Counted from the first letter of the stretch, positions 37,166-46,927 are shown. The stretch: 64,000 nt of DNA from an uncultured Planococcus sp. (GCA_947502505.1 CANNAE010000004.1:62001-126000); one strand, 5' to 3'. A program made the numbers and translations. The notes: a model not told the origin generated them from the letters alone.

Positions 37166-37183
37166 AAAGGAGAGATTTTTAAC

Positions 37184-38311
37184 ATGAGTGAAATGACTCA
37201 CCGTTCAAAAACACGCCCCGTCAAAGTCGGCGATATAACGATTGGCGGAAGCAATGAACTATTCATACAAAGTATGGCGACAACGAAAACGCACGACGTA
37301 GAAGCAACGGTTGCGGAGATTCTCCGCCTCGAAGAAGCCGGATGCCAAGTTGTCCGTGTCGCTTGCCCCGATGAGCGTGCAGCGTATGCCATCGGCGAAA
37401 TCAAGAAGCAAATCAACATCCCGCTCGTCGTCGATATCCATTTCGACTACAAGCTGGCCTTGATCGCCATCGAGCAAGGCGCTGACAAAATCCGCATCAA
37501 CCCGGGCAATATCGGCCGCCGCGAAAAAGTGGAAGCGGTCGTCAACGCTGCGAAAGCGAAAGGCATCCCGATCCGTATCGGCGTCAACGCCGGTTCACTC
37601 GAACGCAAAATCCTCGAGAAATACGGCTATCCGACAGCGGACGGCATGGTCGAATCGGCCTTGCACCACATCAAGATCCTTGAAGACCTTGATTTCCACG
37701 ACATCATCGTTTCATTGAAAGCTTCAGACGTCAGCCTTGCTGTCGAAGCATATGAAAAAGCATCGAAAGCGTTCGATTATCCGCTTCACCTCGGCATCAC
37801 GGAATCCGGCACCTTGTTCTCCGGTACCGTGAAAAGTTCTGCAGGTCTTGGGGCATTGCTCGCTAAAGGCATCGGCAACACACTCCGCGTTTCCTTGAGT
37901 GCAGACCCTGTCGAAGAAGTCAAAGTGGCTCGTGAACTATTGAAAGTGTTCGGCTTGTCATCAAACGCAGCGACACTTATTTCATGCCCGACTTGCGGAC
38001 GCATCGAGATCGACTTGATTTCCATCGCGAACGAAGTGGAAGAATACATCTCCCACATCAAAGCACCGCTTAAAGTCGCGGTACTCGGCTGTGCCGTCAA
38101 CGGCCCAGGTGAAGCACGCGAAGCCGACATCGGCATCGCCGGCGCACGCGGTGAAGGCCTGCTGTTCATGCACGGCAAAACAGTCCGTAAAGTGCCTGAA
38201 GAAACAATGGTCGAGGAATTGAAGATCGAGATCGATAAATTGGCGGAAGAATACTTCGCCAAGCAAGCCGAAGAGAAAAAGCAAAAAGAATTGGAACAAC
38301 AACAAGCATAA
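37184..38311 (+). CDS. ispG: 4-hydroxy-3-methylbut-2-enyl diphosphate synthase (flavodoxin)
   Basis: Penultimate step of the MEP pathway: converts MEcPP to HMBPP with a 4Fe-4S cluster. 375 residues: TIM barrel ([35 protein letters not shown]), then the cluster domain with SCPTCGR and the later [13 protein letters not shown], and a catalytic Glu. Lys/Glu/Gln-rich tail. Partner enzyme IspH is at 43.6 kb. In frame with AAAGGAG 11 nt upstream. Confidence 0.97.
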   Translation: MSEMTHRSKTRPVKVGDITIGGSNELFIQSMATTKTHDVEATVAEILRLEEAGCQVVRVACPDERAAYAIGEIKKQINIPLVVDIHFDYKLALIAIEQGADKIRINPGNIGRREKVEAVVNAAKAKGIPIRIGVNAGSLERKILEKYGYPTADGMVESALHHIKILEDLDFHDIIVSLKASDVSLAVEAYEKASKAFDYPLHLGITESGTLFSGTVKSSAGLGALLAKGIGNTLRVSLSADPVEEVKVARELLKVFGLSSNAATLISCPTCGRIEIDLISIANEVEEYISHIKAPLKVAVLGCAVNGPGEAREADIGIAGARGEGLLFMHGKTVRKVPEETMVEELKIEIDKLAEEYFAKQAEEKKQKELEQQQA

Positions 38312-38323
38312 GGTTGTGATCAT

Positions 38324-38911
38324 ATGTACCGATTTGGCATTGATATCGATGGCACCGTCACCTGCCCCACTTCATTGATCCCCCATATCAATGAAGCATT
38401 CGGCAGCGAACTGACCATCGAAGATATCCGGGAATACGACCTGACGGCTGCCTTGCCGCAGCTCGATAAAAAAGAGTTCTATTCCTGGTTCAAAAAACAT
38501 GAACCTAAAATTTACGCCGCTTCCCCGATTTCCAAAGACGCCAAGCAGATCCTCAATAACTGGAAAGACCGTTATGAGCTGTTTTACATTTCTGCGCGCG
38601 GGGACAATGTCAAAGACGTTACATTCGAGTGGTTCAAGCAGCATGCCATTGCCTACGACCACATCGAATTGATCGGCACTCATAATAAAATCAGCACCGC
38701 CAAAGCGCATGAGGTCGATTTGTTTTTTGAAGACAAACACGACAATGCGGTAGAGATTTCCGAGGAACTCGACATTCCAGTCATCTTGTTCGACACGCCT
38801 TACAACCGTGAGCCGATACCGAACAAAGTGGTCCGCGTCTATGATTGGCTTGAAGCTGAGCAATGGGTGAAAAAAGAGTTCGGGATCCAACAGGAATTGC
38901 TTAAGCGGTAA
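38324..38911 (+). CDS. HAD-family 5'-nucleotidase (YqfW-like)
   Basis: 195 residues. HAD motif I GIDIDGTVT at 5-13 and motif III/IV region FFEDKHDNAVE at about 130-140. Belongs to the 5'(3')-deoxyribonucleotidase (NT5C) group; the substrate is not evident. 12 nt after ispG, probably cotranscribed, as in B. subtilis ispG-yqfW. Confidence 0.85.
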   Translation: MYRFGIDIDGTVTCPTSLIPHINEAFGSELTIEDIREYDLTAALPQLDKKEFYSWFKKHEPKIYAASPISKDAKQILNNWKDRYELFYISARGDNVKDVTFEWFKQHAIAYDHIELIGTHNKISTAKAHEVDLFFEDKHDNAVEISEELDIPVILFDTPYNREPIPNKVVRVYDWLEAEQWVKKEFGIQQELLKR

Positions 38912-38913
38912 AC

Positions 38914-38946
38914 AAAGAGCGCAAGTCAGACTTGCGCTCTTTTTCT
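38914..38946 (+). terminator. Terminator of the ispG-nucleotidase unit
   Basis: AGAGCGCAAG-TCAGA-CTTGCGCTCT stem then TTTTTCT. Confidence 0.85.
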
Positions 38947-38971
38947 ATGGCGTTTTGCCTTCAACAAATAA

Positions 38972-39009
38972 TAAAAGGGCCTGACAGCATTAGCTGTCAG
39001 GCCCTTATT
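38972..39009 (-). terminator. Terminator after zur
   Basis: AAGGGCCTGACAGC / GCTGTCAGGCCCTT 14-bp stem with a 4-nt loop and T's on the minus strand. Confidence 0.85.
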
Positions 39010-39020
39010 AATATTAGCGT

Positions 39021-39431
39021 TTATTTACATTCCGGGCATTTCCCGTAAATTTCGAATTTATGGTTGTCGATTTCATAAGCCGGCAACGCCGCCCCCAATA
39101 AATCCATCGGGCATAGCGGGATTTCCTTGATCTTGCCGCAATCCATGCAGATAAAATGATGGTGGTGATGGTCGCTTTCGCAATGCATGCGGAAATGCTT
39201 TTCGCCGGACAACTCGGTCGCCTCCAGGATATCGAGCGAGACAAACGTCGCCAAATTGCGGTAGACGGTATCGTAGCTCATGCTTGGGTAGTCTTTTTGC
39301 ATGACATCCAAAATATCGCGGGCCGTCAAATAGCGTTCGTCCCCTTCAAAGATTTCCAGGATCTGATTGCGTTTTGTGGTTTCTTTAAAGCCGTTTTCTT
39401 TCAGGATGCCCCACGCTTTTTGTAAATTCAT
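39021..39431 (-). CDS. zur: Fur-family zinc uptake regulator
   Basis: 136 residues. Winged helix (TTKRNQILEIFEGDERYLTARDIL) and a dimerisation domain with metal-binding HCESDHHHHHFICMDCGKIKEI and a last CPECK: the two CxxC structural zinc site plus the His-rich sensor region typical of Zur. Its ATG overlaps the znuB stop by 4 nt, so the regulator is the last gene of the zinc uptake operon. A Zur-box at 41066-41086 indicates autoregulation. Confidence 0.92.
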   Translation of the reverse strand: MNLQKAWGILKENGFKETTKRNQILEIFEGDERYLTARDILDVMQKDYPSMSYDTVYRNLATFVSLDILEATELSGEKHFRMHCESDHHHHHFICMDCGKIKEIPLCPMDLLGAALPAYEIDNHKFEIYGKCPECK

Positions 39432-40282
39432 GCGGCTGCCCCCCTTTTCTTAGATAACGAGAATTTTCGATAAGCCAGAACGATCAATAAAATGGCTATG
39501 GATGTAACGACGATCGTGCCGCCTGGCGCCAAATCGAGATAAAAGGCGGCGACCAGCCCGCTCAGGACCGAGACTTCGCCAAACAGAATCGATAGCCAGA
39601 TGGTTTGCTTGAAACTCTTGGCGACGCGCATCGCCGTGGCCACCGGAATGGTCATCAATGACGAGACGAGAAGAATGCCGACGATGCGCATGGATCCTGC
39701 AATGACGAGTGCCGTGACGATCATGAAAAGAAAATGGATCCATTTTGCCGGCAAGCCGGATGCCCGCGCGTATTCGTCGTCAAAAGACAAGACGAAAAGT
39801 TCCTTGAAGAAGATGCGGATAAATGCCAGCACGATGACGGCGATTCCCGCGACGATGTACAGGTCCTGGCGGCTGACGGCTGACACCGTGCCGAATAGAT
39901 AACCGAATAAATCGCTCGAAAACCCTTCCGCCAAGGAAATGAAAATGGCGCCAAAGCCGATTCCTGCAGACAAGATGATCGGGATGGCCAGTTCCTCGTA
40001 ATGCTTATAGACGCTGCGCAAGCGCTCGATGAGCATCGACCCCAATACCGATGAGGCGATTCCGAGGTAAAGCGGGTTCAATAGCGCCAAGGCCCCGACG
40101 CTTTGGCTTAAATAAAGGCTTCCTGCAATGCCGGCAAGCGTCACATGGCTGAGCGCATCTGCGATCAGCGACAGCCGCCGGACGACGATGAAAACACCGA
40201 GCAGCGGCGCGATGACGCCGATGATCAAGCCGGATGCGAATGCGTTTTGCAGGAATTCATAGGACAAGATGGCTTCAAGCAT
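39428..40282 (-). CDS. znuB: Zinc ABC transporter permease (ZnuB)
   Basis: 284 residues from ATG 40282 (GGAAGGAAG upstream); the frame is open to 40351 without support. Eight membrane helices of the ABC-3 family: FIVVRRLSLIADALSHVTLAGIAG near 32-55 is the conserved ABC-3 segment. Forms the channel with ZnuC. It overlaps znuC by 8 nt. B. subtilis has this transporter elsewhere (adcABC/znu); here it sits with zur. Confidence 0.92.
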   Translation of the reverse strand: MLEAILSYEFLQNAFASGLIIGVIAPLLGVFIVVRRLSLIADALSHVTLAGIAGSLYLSQSVGALALLNPLYLGIASSVLGSMLIERLRSVYKHYEELAIPIILSAGIGFGAIFISLAEGFSSDLFGYLFGTVSAVSRQDLYIVAGIAVIVLAFIRIFFKELFVLSFDDEYARASGLPAKWIHFLFMIVTALVIAGSMRIVGILLVSSLMTIPVATAMRVAKSFKQTIWLSILFGEVSVLSGLVAAFYLDLAPGGTIVVTSIAILLIVLAYRKFSLSKKRGAAA

Positions 40283-41048
40283 GCGTATGGCTTCCTTCCG
40301 TATGATGGATTTTCCGCACGGAATGGCCATACCACGCTTCTCGCTTCTCATCGCTCATCATATGCAATTGGTCTTTGAAGCCGTGGAAATGGATGGTCTG
40401 GTTCAAGCACGCGACGTGAGAGATGCGGTCAGTCACCGTATCGACATCGTGCGTCACGAGCACCAGCGTGATATTGCGCTCGCGGTTGAGCGCAGCGAGC
40501 ATATCGTAGAATGCCTGAACGTTCTGGACATCGATGCCGACGGTCGGCTCATCGAGAATGAGCACTTTCGGCTTGGCAACCAGTGCCCGCGCGATAAAGA
40601 TGCGCTGCTGCTGGCCGCCGGAAAGTTCGCTGATGCTGCGGTTCTTGAATGCTTTCATGCCGACCGCATCAAGCGCTTCCTCGACTTGTTGGGATGTGTT
40701 TTTCGGCAATTTGTGGAATAAGCCGGCTTTTTTCGCCAGCCCCCCTGCCACTACTTCCCGGACAGTAGCCGGAAAGGCCGAGTTGAATGAATTCGACTTC
40801 TGTGACACATAGCCGATCCATTCGCGGTGTTTGAATTGCCGCGAATCGACACCGAACAATTCCACACTTCCTTCAGATGGCCGGATGAGCCCGAGCATGA
40901 TTTTCAATAAAGTCGATTTCCCCGACCCGTTCGGTCCGAGTATCGCCAAAAAATCGCCTTCTTCCACGGCCATCGAAATGTGGTCCAGTGCTGTTGTTTG
41001 TTCATATTCATAACTGACTTCTTTAATGTTGATCAATGGCGCTGCCAT
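40275..41048 (-). CDS. znuC: Zinc ABC transporter ATP-binding protein (ZnuC)
   Basis: 257 residues. Walker A GPNGSGKSTLLK near 37-48, Q-loop VSQKSNSFNSAFP, signature [15 protein letters not shown], Walker B VLILDEPTVGID. The C-terminus is His-rich (HTEGSHTHA and HFHGF), common in zinc transporters. First gene of znuC-znuB-zur, with AAAGGGG before the ATG. No znuA (binding lipoprotein) is adjacent. Confidence 0.92.
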   Translation of the reverse strand: MAAPLINIKEVSYEYEQTTALDHISMAVEEGDFLAILGPNGSGKSTLLKIMLGLIRPSEGSVELFGVDSRQFKHREWIGYVSQKSNSFNSAFPATVREVVAGGLAKKAGLFHKLPKNTSQQVEEALDAVGMKAFKNRSISELSGGQQQRIFIARALVAKPKVLILDEPTVGIDVQNVQAFYDMLAALNRERNITLVLVTHDVDTVTDRISHVACLNQTIHFHGFKDQLHMMSDEKREAWYGHSVRKIHHTEGSHTHA

Positions 41049-41065
41049 AGGGTCGCCCCTTTTCC

Positions 41066-41086
41066 AATAAGAATGATTACGATTTA
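41066..41086 (-). promoter_or_regulatory. Zur box upstream of znuC
   Basis: The minus strand reads TAAATCGTAATCATTCTTATT, a close match to the Bacillus Zur operator (AAATCGTAATnATTACGATTT); the left half is perfect, the right half degenerate. It lies about 20 nt before the znuC start, overlapping the promoter-proximal leader. Confidence 0.85.
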
Positions 41087-41242
41087 CTATAAAAGTATAG
41101 AGCAGTTGGAGACTCCTGTAAACCGTTAGCGCTTTTAAATAACGCTTTTAGAAGTCGAGACAAGGTCTTGTAAATCGTAAAGGCCCGTCGGATGCATTAT
41201 TTTCCGTAATTTTTTAGGCTGTTCTACATTAGCTTGCAAATA

Positions 41243-41297
41243 GAAAAAAGCTGTTCGAAAAGCCATCTTTCATGACTTTCCAGAACAGCCTTTTTTT
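41243..41297 (-). terminator. Terminator after nfo
   Basis: GCTGTTC / GAACAGC stem with a long, partly paired loop, followed by a T-run on the minus strand. Confidence 0.65.
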
Positions 41298-41302
41298 ATT
41301 AT

Positions 41303-42205
41303 TTATTGCGATTCGATCGGCATTTTCAACTTCTCAATATTATCAGGTGCGAAGTTGCCGTTTTTGAACATCTCGATTTCGTACGCATATGGGGCTTTTT
41401 TCTTTTTCGCATCCAGCCCCACATATGGCGTTTCCAGTATTTTCGGCACATGCATCAATTGTTTATGATGGACAATTGAATTGAGTGCTTCAAAGCCGAT
41501 TTCGCCGAAGCCAATGTTTTCATGGCGGTCTTTCCCTGCCCCGCGCACATTTTTGCTGTCATTGATATGAAGCACTTGCAGGCGATCGATTCCGATCAGA
41601 CGGTCGAACTCCTCAAGCACCCCATCGAAATCGCCTTTGATATCATAGCCGGCATCGTGGACGTGGCATGTATCAAAACAAACCGACAAGCGCTCATTAT
41701 GTGTCACGCCGTTGATGATCGCTGCCAGCTCCTCGAAGCTGCGACCGATTTCACTGCCTTTTCCAGCCATCGTCTCAAGGGCGATATTGACCGGAAAATC
41801 CTGTGTCAGCACTTCGTTCAAGCCTTCGATGATTTTCTGGGTGCCGGCTTCTACGCCAGCGCCGACATGTGCACCGGGATGAAGCACAATCTGTTGTGCG
41901 CCAAGCGCTGCAGTGCGTTCGATTTCAGACTGCAGGAATTCGACGCCGAGTTCGAAGGTTGCCGGTTTGGTCGTATTGGCGATATTGATGATATAAGGTG
42001 CGTGAACGATGATGTTTGACAACCCGTTCTCCGCCATATGCGCTCTTCCTGCTTCGATATTAAGCTCTTCAATCGGTTTGCGGCGCGTGTTTTGAGGTGC
42101 GCCTGTATAGATCATGAAAGTCGTAGAGCCGTAGGAAGCGGCTTCTTCACTCGCGCCGAGCAGCATTTTTTTGCCGCTCATCGAGACGTGCGATCCTAAT
42201 AGCAT
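41303..42205 (-). CDS. nfo: Endonuclease IV (AP endonuclease)
   Basis: Zinc-dependent AP endonuclease for base excision repair. 300 residues, TIM barrel with family motifs: [82 protein letters not shown] before the ATG. Downstream of cshB with a 12-nt gap, likely one operon. Confidence 0.96.
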   Translation of the reverse strand: MLLGSHVSMSGKKMLLGASEEAASYGSTTFMIYTGAPQNTRRKPIEELNIEAGRAHMAENGLSNIIVHAPYIINIANTTKPATFELGVEFLQSEIERTAALGAQQIVLHPGAHVGAGVEAGTQKIIEGLNEVLTQDFPVNIALETMAGKGSEIGRSFEELAAIINGVTHNERLSVCFDTCHVHDAGYDIKGDFDGVLEEFDRLIGIDRLQVLHINDSKNVRGAGKDRHENIGFGEIGFEALNSIVHHKQLMHVPKILETPYVGLDAKKKKAPYAYEIEMFKNGNFAPDNIEKLKMPIESQ

Positions 42206-42217
42206 GTAACTAACCCC

Positions 42218-43513
42218 TTACTTTTTGCGGTTTTTGCGTCGTTCCGCTTTTTTGATTTCGTCCATTTTCCACTTCATTTTCTTCTTGTACATCGGTTTGA
42301 CGCTTTTCGGTTTATGGACCATCGATTTCGCCTTAGTATCGGCTTCGTTCTCCGTACGGACACGCTTTTTACGGCCATGGCGTTCTTTCATATCGGCGAA
42401 TTCGCCTTTGACGATATCTTTTTGCTGGAATGGAATCCCCATTTTCTCGACACGCACGATAGCATCTTCATCTTCCGGGCTGAACATGGTGATCGCCACG
42501 CCTTTAAGCCCCGCGCGCGCAGTCCGCCCGACGCGGTGGATGAAGAATTCCAGGTCTTCCGGCAATTCGTAGTTGATGACATGGCTGACGCCTTGGATGT
42601 CGATTCCGCGTGCGGCAAGGTCTGTCGCCACGATGTATTGATACTCCAGGTCGCGCACTTGCTTCATCATCTTGACGCGTTCGCGCGGTGCCAAGTCGCC
42701 GTGGATTTTCCCTACGCGGATGCCGCTTTTCGATAATTCCTCTGCGATATAGTCGGCGTTAGTGCGCGTGTTGACGAAAATGATCGCGAGGTAAGGATTG
42801 ATGATCTTCATGATCTCCTGTAAGCGTTCCACTTTCTTCTTGCTGCGCACCGGCACTAGATAAAAGTCCAATCCTTCTGCAGCCGGGCGTTTGTCGCCGA
42901 TTTTGATATGTGCCGGGTTGGCCATGTATTTTTTCAAGAAAGGTTTCAATTTTTCAGGAATGGTGGCAGAGAAGACATACATCTCCAAGTCATCGCGCAT
43001 TTTCCCAGCGACTTGGTCAATCTCTTCGATAAAGCCCATGTCGAATGCCAAGTCCGCCTCATCGACGACCAGGACCTTCGCTGTGTGGACAAGCAGCGCA
43101 TTTTCGTTGACGAGGTCCTTCAAGCGTCCTGGCGTACCGATAACGATATGCGGCTGCGTTTTCAATTTATTGATTGAACGTTGTTTATCCGTCCCGCCGA
43201 TGAACGATTTGACTTCGATGCCGGAATCGCCGATCAATTTCTGGATCTCATTGAAGATTTGCGTCCCAAGTTCTCGCGTCGGGGCAGCGATGACCGCCTG
43301 GACTTCCTGTTTCGAAACATCTATGCGTTCGACGATCGGGATGATAAAGCTATGGGTCTTGCCTGTACCTGTATGGGACTGGCCAATGGCACTGTTTCCA
43401 CTCATGATTTGTGGAATCATTTCCTTTTGGATTGCTGTCGGTTCTGTGAAACCGAGTTTTTCGACCGCTTCAAGCAAAAATGGCTTGAGACGGTAATCGT
43501 TGAATTTTGTCAT
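42218..43513 (-). CDS. cshB: DEAD-box RNA helicase CshB
   Basis: 431 residues. Q motif GFTEPTAIQ, Walker A SHTGTGKTHSF, PTRELGTQ, DEAD box VVDEADLAFD, SAT motif FSATIPEKL, HRVGRTARAG. The C-terminus from 370 is Lys/Arg-rich (KERHGRKKRVRT; PMYKKKMKWKMDEIKKAERR), an RNA-binding tail. In Bacillus CshB is cold-shock related. GGAGGG ribosome site. Confidence 0.94.
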   Translation of the reverse strand: MTKFNDYRLKPFLLEAVEKLGFTEPTAIQKEMIPQIMSGNSAIGQSHTGTGKTHSFIIPIVERIDVSKQEVQAVIAAPTRELGTQIFNEIQKLIGDSGIEVKSFIGGTDKQRSINKLKTQPHIVIGTPGRLKDLVNENALLVHTAKVLVVDEADLAFDMGFIEEIDQVAGKMRDDLEMYVFSATIPEKLKPFLKKYMANPAHIKIGDKRPAAEGLDFYLVPVRSKKKVERLQEIMKIINPYLAIIFVNTRTNADYIAEELSKSGIRVGKIHGDLAPRERVKMMKQVRDLEYQYIVATDLAARGIDIQGVSHVINYELPEDLEFFIHRVGRTARAGLKGVAITMFSPEDEDAIVRVEKMGIPFQQKDIVKGEFADMKERHGRKKRVRTENEADTKAKSMVHKPKSVKPMYKKKMKWKMDEIKKAERRKNRKK

Positions 43514-43644
43514 GGGATATAGTTCCCTCCTTAAGCTCTAGCTATTATAGCATAAAATGGCTCTTCTTAGCGATGCAACTTTTGTAAAGAAGCGGCGTCT
43601 CCGTTATAATGAAGTCATGATGTTGAAAGGAGTGCGGTTTGATA

Positions 43645-44625
43645 ATGAAAGTAAAAAAGATTTCGCCAAGAGGCTATTGCTACGGGGTAGTGGATGCCAT
43701 GGTCATCGCAAAAAATGCAGCCATGGATGAAACTTTGCCGCGCCCGATTTATATACTGGGCATGATTGTCCACAATAAACATGTAACGGATGCATTTGAA
43801 CAAGATGGCATCATCACGCTTGACGGCACCAACCGCCTCGAAATTTTGGAAAAAGTGGAAACGGGCACCGTCATTTTCACGGCGCACGGCGTATCTCCAC
43901 AAGTGCGTGAACTCGCCCGCAGAAAAGGGCTCGTATCGATCGACGCCACTTGCCCGGATGTTACCGTGACGCACGATTTGATCCGCGAGAAAACAGCGGA
44001 AGGCTATCACATCATCTATATCGGCAAGAGCGGCCACCCGGAACCGGAAGGCGCAATCGGCGTCGCTCCGGACCTTGTCCATTTGGTCGAGAAGATCGAA
44101 GACGTCAACGCCCTTGAGCTGGAAGAAGATAAGATCATCATCACCAACCAAACGACGATGAGCCAATGGGATGTCGTCCATTTGATGGAACGCTTGAAAG
44201 AACGCTTCCCGCATGCGGAAGTGCACAAGGAAATTTGCCTCGCTACACAGGTTCGACAGGAAGCGGTCGCAGAGCAGGCAGGCGAAACGGACTTGCTATT
44301 GGTCATCGGCGACCCGATGAGCAACAACTCCAACCGCCTGGCACAAGTATCCCAAGATATCGCCGGCACGCCCGCTTACCGCATCTCTGATTTGTCTGAA
44401 CTGAAATTGGAATGGCTAGAAGGCATCGAAACCGTCGCCTTGACGGCCGGTGCATCGACACCGACCCCAATCGTCAAAGAAGTGATGAAATTCTTGGATC
44501 AATACGATCCGGAAGATCCGGAAACGCACACGCTCGAGCGTTCCGTCCCACTCAATAAAATCTTGCCGAAGATCAAGCACCCGAAACCTTCGGACCGTAT
44601 TGAACCGTATCCGGTAAATGAATAA
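43645..44625 (+). CDS. ispH: 4-hydroxy-3-methylbut-2-enyl diphosphate reductase
   Basis: Last MEP-pathway step: HMBPP to IPP and DMAPP with a 4Fe-4S cluster. 326 residues from ATG 43645; a TTG at 43639 is better spaced from GAAAGGAG, but the ATG gives the family length. Cluster Cys in RGYCYGV, ATCPDVT and [13 protein letters not shown]; catalytic Glu in QTTMSQ-area; [10 protein letters not shown]. Monocistronic, divergent from cshB. Confidence 0.96.
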   Translation: MKVKKISPRGYCYGVVDAMVIAKNAAMDETLPRPIYILGMIVHNKHVTDAFEQDGIITLDGTNRLEILEKVETGTVIFTAHGVSPQVRELARRKGLVSIDATCPDVTVTHDLIREKTAEGYHIIYIGKSGHPEPEGAIGVAPDLVHLVEKIEDVNALELEEDKIIITNQTTMSQWDVVHLMERLKERFPHAEVHKEICLATQVRQEAVAEQAGETDLLLVIGDPMSNNSNRLAQVSQDIAGTPAYRISDLSELKLEWLEGIETVALTAGASTPTPIVKEVMKFLDQYDPEDPETHTLERSVPLNKILPKIKHPKPSDRIEPYPVNE

Positions 44626-44630
44626 GAACT

Positions 44631-44663
44631 AAAAAAGAGGCCCTTAAACGGGGCCTCTTTTTT
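44631..44663. terminator. Bidirectional terminator between ispH and the Nif3-like gene
   Basis: AAAAGAGGCCC-TTAAACG-GGGCCTCTTTT stem with A and T runs on both sides, between the convergent genes. Confidence 0.85.
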
Positions 44664-44668
44664 CATGT

Positions 44669-45781
44669 TCATTTTAAACGAAACGGTTCTGTATTCACTT
44701 CAGACGCTAGGAATTCGCATTGCCAGTTTGCGCCTTGTTCCGTCATATAATCCACGACTCCCTGGATCATCACTTTTTCGACGTGATGCCCTGGGTCAAT
44801 GACCGGCAAGCCGATTGCTTGTGCATCTTGCGCGACGTGGAAATAAAGATCGCCCGTTATATAGACATCCGCTCCGGCCCGTTTTGCCTGCTGGATGTAT
44901 TTATTGCCGTCGCCGCCAAGCACCGCCACTTTTTTAATGGGTTCATCGCCTGTGCCGACAACACGGACAAACGGCACATCCAAGCTGGTTTTCACATGTT
45001 CCGCAAACGCATCCAAGTTCATCTCTTCTTTCAAGCGGCCGATGCGGCCAAGCCCCATCGGCAACTCCTTGTTTTCCAAGGTGAAGACGTCATATGCCGG
45101 TTCCTCGTAAGGATGGGCGGCTATCATAGCCCGGATCACGCGATCTTTCTCCGCTTTCCTGACCACGACTTCAATTTTCGATTCCGCGGTTTCTTCCATT
45201 TTGCCCGCCTCGCCGATATAGGGATCGGCTGAGGCAGTCGGCCGAAAGCGCCCGGTGCCCGATAAAGTATAGCTGCAATGCTCATAATCCCCGATGGCTC
45301 CGGCACCTGCGTCACCAAATGCCTTTCGCACTTGGTCCTCGTGGCTTTCAGGCACGAACACCGCGATCTTCACGAGTTCCGCTTCATAGGTCTTCACCAG
45401 AATTTTGGTGTCGGTCAAGCCAAGGGCATCTGCCAATAAGTCATTGACACCGCCCCATGCGACATCGAGATTGGTATGTGCGGCATATACTGCAATATCA
45501 TTTTTGATCAATTTTTCCATCAATCGGCCTTGAGGAAAATCCGTCTGGAGATTTTTCAAGGGCCTGAAAATCGGTGGATGGTGCGCAAGGATGAGCCCCG
45601 CGCCTTTTTCGATTGCTTCGTCTACCACTGCCTCATCGACATCCAGCGTCACCAGGACGCGTTCAAGCTTTTTATTCAAGGTACCGACATGAAGCCCGAT
45701 CGGGTCCCCTTCCATCGCCAAATATTTTGGCGACCATTTCTCGAACTGTTCGATAATCTGTTGCCCGTTAGGAATTTTCAT
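44669..45781 (-). CDS. Nif3-like dinuclear metal centre protein (YqfO-like)
   Basis: 370 residues. Two Nif3 halves around a central insert (about 125-250, PII-like/CutA fold in this family): ILAHHPPIFRPL near 63-74 and VVGTGDEPIKKVAVLGGDGNKY, ITGDLYFHVAQDA, VIDPGHHVEK in the second half. Hexameric metal-binding protein, enzymatic role not settled (GTP cyclohydrolase I-like in some reports). Overlaps trmK by 14 nt. Confidence 0.92.
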   Translation of the reverse strand: MKIPNGQQIIEQFEKWSPKYLAMEGDPIGLHVGTLNKKLERVLVTLDVDEAVVDEAIEKGAGLILAHHPPIFRPLKNLQTDFPQGRLMEKLIKNDIAVYAAHTNLDVAWGGVNDLLADALGLTDTKILVKTYEAELVKIAVFVPESHEDQVRKAFGDAGAGAIGDYEHCSYTLSGTGRFRPTASADPYIGEAGKMEETAESKIEVVVRKAEKDRVIRAMIAAHPYEEPAYDVFTLENKELPMGLGRIGRLKEEMNLDAFAEHVKTSLDVPFVRVVGTGDEPIKKVAVLGGDGNKYIQQAKRAGADVYITGDLYFHVAQDAQAIGLPVIDPGHHVEKVMIQGVVDYMTEQGANWQCEFLASEVNTEPFRLK

Positions 45782-46481
45782 CCGCGAACACCTCTTCCAT
45801 CAATGCGATTTTTTCGAGCAATTGCTCTTTTTTCGTACGAATGTCTTCGGTTTGTTGTGTATTCTCCAAACGTTCGGCGATGGTTTTCCATTGCGCCGCT
45901 TCGCGCTGCCACTTTTCCTTGAAAATGTCGCTGTGCTGTTTTAATAGCTCCGGGCCGAATAATAATTGCTTGGCATCCAGCTCCACTTTTTCTGCACTCC
46001 GCTCCAGCACAAGGATCTCATAGATCTTATCTTTTTCCTTTAAGATCTCTTCTGCAATAATGTGCCAGCCGTTTTGGACTGCCCATTGCCGAATTGCCTT
46101 GGCATGGACGTTCGGCTGCAGGATCAAGCGTTCCACGCCTTCAAGGCGGCCTTTCCCGTCTTCTAGAATTGATGCGATGAGTGAACCGCCCATACCCGCG
46201 ATGGTCACTGCCGTGATGCCGTCTGATGGTTCGATGGCCTCAAGCCCCGGGGCGAGCCGGACGGTGATCTTGTCTTGCAGCCCCTCTGATTGAACTTGTT
46301 TTTTCGCCGATTCATAAGGGCCCTTGACGATTTCTCCGGCTACTGCGCGGATTGCCACGCCGTTATGTAGTAAATGGCATGGCAAATACGCGTGATCCGA
46401 ACCGATATCAGCGACGACCGCCCCTGCCTGCACATGTGCTGCCACTTTCATTAACCGAACTGATAATTGCTGCGCGTTCAT
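45768..46481 (-). CDS. trmK: tRNA (adenine22-N1)-methyltransferase
   Basis: 237 residues from ATG 46481 with AGGAGG 7 nt upstream; the frame is open to 46562 but only this start is supported. SAM-binding VVADIGSDHAYLPCHLL near 22-38 and TVTIAGMGGSLIASILED, RLILQPNVHAKAIRQW as in YqfN/TrmK. C-terminal coiled region (KWQREAAQWKTIAERLENTQQ). Methylates A22 of tRNA. Confidence 0.92.
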   Translation of the reverse strand: MNAQQLSVRLMKVAAHVQAGAVVADIGSDHAYLPCHLLHNGVAIRAVAGEIVKGPYESAKKQVQSEGLQDKITVRLAPGLEAIEPSDGITAVTIAGMGGSLIASILEDGKGRLEGVERLILQPNVHAKAIRQWAVQNGWHIIAEEILKEKDKIYEILVLERSAEKVELDAKQLLFGPELLKQHSDIFKEKWQREAAQWKTIAERLENTQQTEDIRTKKEQLLEKIALMEEVFADENS

Positions 46482-46498
46482 AAAGTTCCTCCTAATTG

Positions 46499-46537
46499 AC
46501 AAAAAACCCTTAGCTCCAGAAGAACTAAGGGTTTTTG
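46499..46537 (-). terminator. Terminator after cccA
   Basis: AAAAACCCTTAG / CTAAGGGTTTTT 12-bp stem with an 11-nt loop; T's on both strands; directly after the cccA stop. Confidence 0.85.
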
Positions 46538-46540
46538 ATG

Positions 46541-46927
46541 CTATTCGAGTGATAGTACCCACTCAGCCATTGCTGCTACGTTCTCTTCAGGAACAAGACC
46601 TGGAGGCATCGATCCTTTACCGTTGATCAGAATCTCTTCGATTTCTTCTTGGCCAAGTTCAGTAGCCACTAGTGATGGACCTACTCCGCCTTCATAGCTT
46701 GAACCGTGGCAAGAAATACAGTTTGCTTCTGCTGTAGCTTCCGGGTCGAAGTCGCCGCTTTCCGCTTCTTCTCCGCCTTCACCTTCAGCCGCTTCGCCGC
46801 CTTCTTCTTCTGAATGTTCTTCAGCAATTTCAGCTTCGTTGCCGACTCCTTCCAATGACAGGAAGAAAATTAGGCCAATACCGAAAGCCATGATTAAGAT
46901 ATAAGGTACAATTGCATTCTTTTGCAT
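46541..46927 (-). CDS. cccA: Membrane-anchored cytochrome c-550
   Basis: 128 residues from ATG 46927 (AGGAGGG upstream). N-terminal membrane anchor about 5-24, acidic Gly/Glu linker about 30-62, then a c-type heme domain with CISCH near 70-74 and a Met ligand in GSMPPGL. Electron carrier of the respiratory chain on the outer membrane face. Located beside rpoD as in B. subtilis. Confidence 0.92.
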   Translation of the reverse strand: MQKNAIVPYILIMAFGIGLIFFLSLEGVGNEAEIAEEHSEEEGGEAAEGEGGEEAESGDFDPEATAEANCISCHGSSYEGGVGPSLVATELGQEEIEEILINGKGSMPPGLVPEENVAAMAEWVLSLE

